From Larkinella knui (GTDB lineage Bacteria; Bacteroidota; Bacteroidia; Cytophagales; Spirosomataceae): a stretch of DNA of 64,000 nt. Below are positions 63,290 through 64,000 of the stretch, piece after piece; within the stretch, counting starts at the first letter, position 1; each line of letters begins with the position of its first letter. The notes beneath the pieces were generated by a model that searched no databases, was not told the origin of the DNA, and saw nothing but the letters and a program-made list of their open reading frames with translations. Both the position numbers and the translations under genes were made by a program. The stretch is from positions 1,955,487-2,019,486 of the forward strand of contig NZ_RQJP01000001.1 of NCBI RefSeq assembly GCF_003858645.1, in the 5' to 3' direction.

Positions 63290-64000
63290 CTTCAGGTGGT
63301 AGTATACTTCGTTCCAGCGCAGCTCCTGTTTGAAGGCGTGGATTTTGGTTTCTTCGTTGATTAGAACGTATTCGATACCGGCGATTTCGGCGAAATCTTC
63401 CATGTATTCGGACGTGATGGCCTTGCTAAAAACGGTGTGGTGGGCACCGCCAGCCAGAATCCAGGCAGCTGCCGCCGTTTTCAGATTCGGTTTGGCATCC
63501 CATAATACGCGGGCTACGGGGAGCCTGGGCAACGGCTGTTCCGTCGGAACCACCTCTACATTATTGACCAACAGGCGGAACCGATTCCCCATGTCCACCA
63601 CCGACGCGTTGATGGCGGCTCCGGGGGCTACGTTGAAGACCAGCCGGACGGGATCGGATTTGCCGCCAATCGACAGCGGATGAATTTCGCAGGACGGTTT
63701 TCCATCGGCAATTGACTCGTCGATTTCCAACATGTGCGCCCCTAAAACCCGCTGGCCGTTCGGCGACAGGTGGTAGGTGTAATCTTCCATGAACGAACTG
63801 CCGCCCGGAAGCCCCGCTCCCATCACTTTGATGGCCCGGCCCAAAGCCGCCGTTTTCCAGTCACCTTCGCCCCCGAAACTGTAGCCATCGGCCATCAGTC
63901 TCTGTACGGCAATTCCGGGCAATTGATTCAGGCCGTGCAGATCTTCGAATGTATCGGTGAATCCTTTGATTTTATGATCGTCCAGAAAACCCCGTAAGCC
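63284..64000 (-). CDS. araA: L-arabinose isomerase, partial (N-terminus beyond window)
   Basis: The C-terminal 239 codons of L-arabinose isomerase, which converts L-arabinose to L-ribulose. The frame stays open to the window end. The block [26 protein letters not shown] near the visible start carries the conserved Glu of the active site, and FMEDYTYHL and [28 protein letters not shown] follow as expected. Its last codons and stop fall within repeat R4. Confidence 0.93.
   Translation of the reverse strand, partial: GLRGFLDDHKIKGFTDTFEDLHGLNQLPGIAVQRLMADGYSFGGEGDWKTAALGRAIKVMGAGLPGGSSFMEDYTYHLSPNGQRVLGAHMLEIDESIADGKPSCEIHPLSIGGKSDPVRLVFNVAPGAAINASVVDMGNRFRLLVNNVEVVPTEQPLPRLPVARVLWDAKPNLKTAAAAWILAGGAHHTVFSKAITSEYMEDFAEIAGIEYVLINEETKIHAFKQELRWNEVYYHLKS

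Overview
The window looks like a chromosomal segment of a Bacteroidota bacterium of the order Cytophagales, most likely a Spirosoma/Larkinella-like member of the Spirosomataceae. Three things suggest this: Bacteroidota-style promoters (TAnnTTTG at -7), Bacteroidota-specific families (the conserved secreted protein often labelled 'asparagine synthetase B', DUF2147, LytS-type kinases, large FtsX/MacB-like permeases, NUDIX-type AraR), and moderate-to-high GC. No rRNA, tRNA, CRISPR array, phage or insertion sequence was recognised.

Layout. 0.1-7.2 kb: ABC permease, conserved secreted protein, cupin, glycosyltransferase, lipoprotein, small beta-barrel and a coiled-coil secreted protein. 7.2-9.7 kb: an N-terminally truncated CE15-like esterase, a short AraC regulator and a membrane-anchored DNA/RNA nuclease. 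9.8-19.9 kb: BaiN-like flavoprotein, purine nucleoside phosphorylase, HExxH protein, a short alpha-glucan phosphorylase homologue without the PLP lysine, envelope proteins, a Crp/Fnr regulator with an Old Yellow Enzyme, a sugar isomerase-like protein and a TPR protein. 20.1-26.4 kb: housekeeping genes (etfB, etfA, bifunctional nuclease, glnS, BrkB/YihY membrane protein, Dps). 26.5-30.9 kb: CocE-type hydrolase and an 806-residue permease.

31.1-39.7 kb is a minus-strand carbohydrate cluster (GH88, sugar isomerase, two Gfo/Idh/MocA oxidoreductases, SDR, MFS transporter, TIM-barrel glycosidase-like protein) without SusC/SusD. 39.9-42.4 kb is a BlaR1/BlaI pair with three near-identical palindromic operators wrapped around a canonical Bacteroidota promoter; its sensor C-terminus is not a penicillin-binding domain. 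42.5-48.3 kb: leucine-rich repeat protein, thioesterase, DUF2147, CsbD, small unknown proteins, EamA transporter and an SDR.

48.4-53.2 kb is a DabB/DabA inorganic-carbon transport operon, visibly more AT-rich than its surroundings and possibly acquired by transfer. 53.5-58.3 kb: two tandem LytS-like kinases with no response regulator beside them, then a gluconate-2-dehydrogenase-subunit-3-like protein with a GMC oxidoreductase. 58.4-64 kb: an L-arabinose operon (araA partial, araB, araD, sodium/solute symporter, NUDIX-type AraR).

The most unusual signal is non-coding. At least eight gene boundaries carry long imperfect hairpins whose arms are built from tandem 7-, 8- or 9-base words. Four of them, with different arm words, share the 10-base core TGGCTGACGC. 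They sit against stop codons, between operon genes and in divergent spacers, and look like a family of repeat-armed intergenic elements that I cannot match to a described class.
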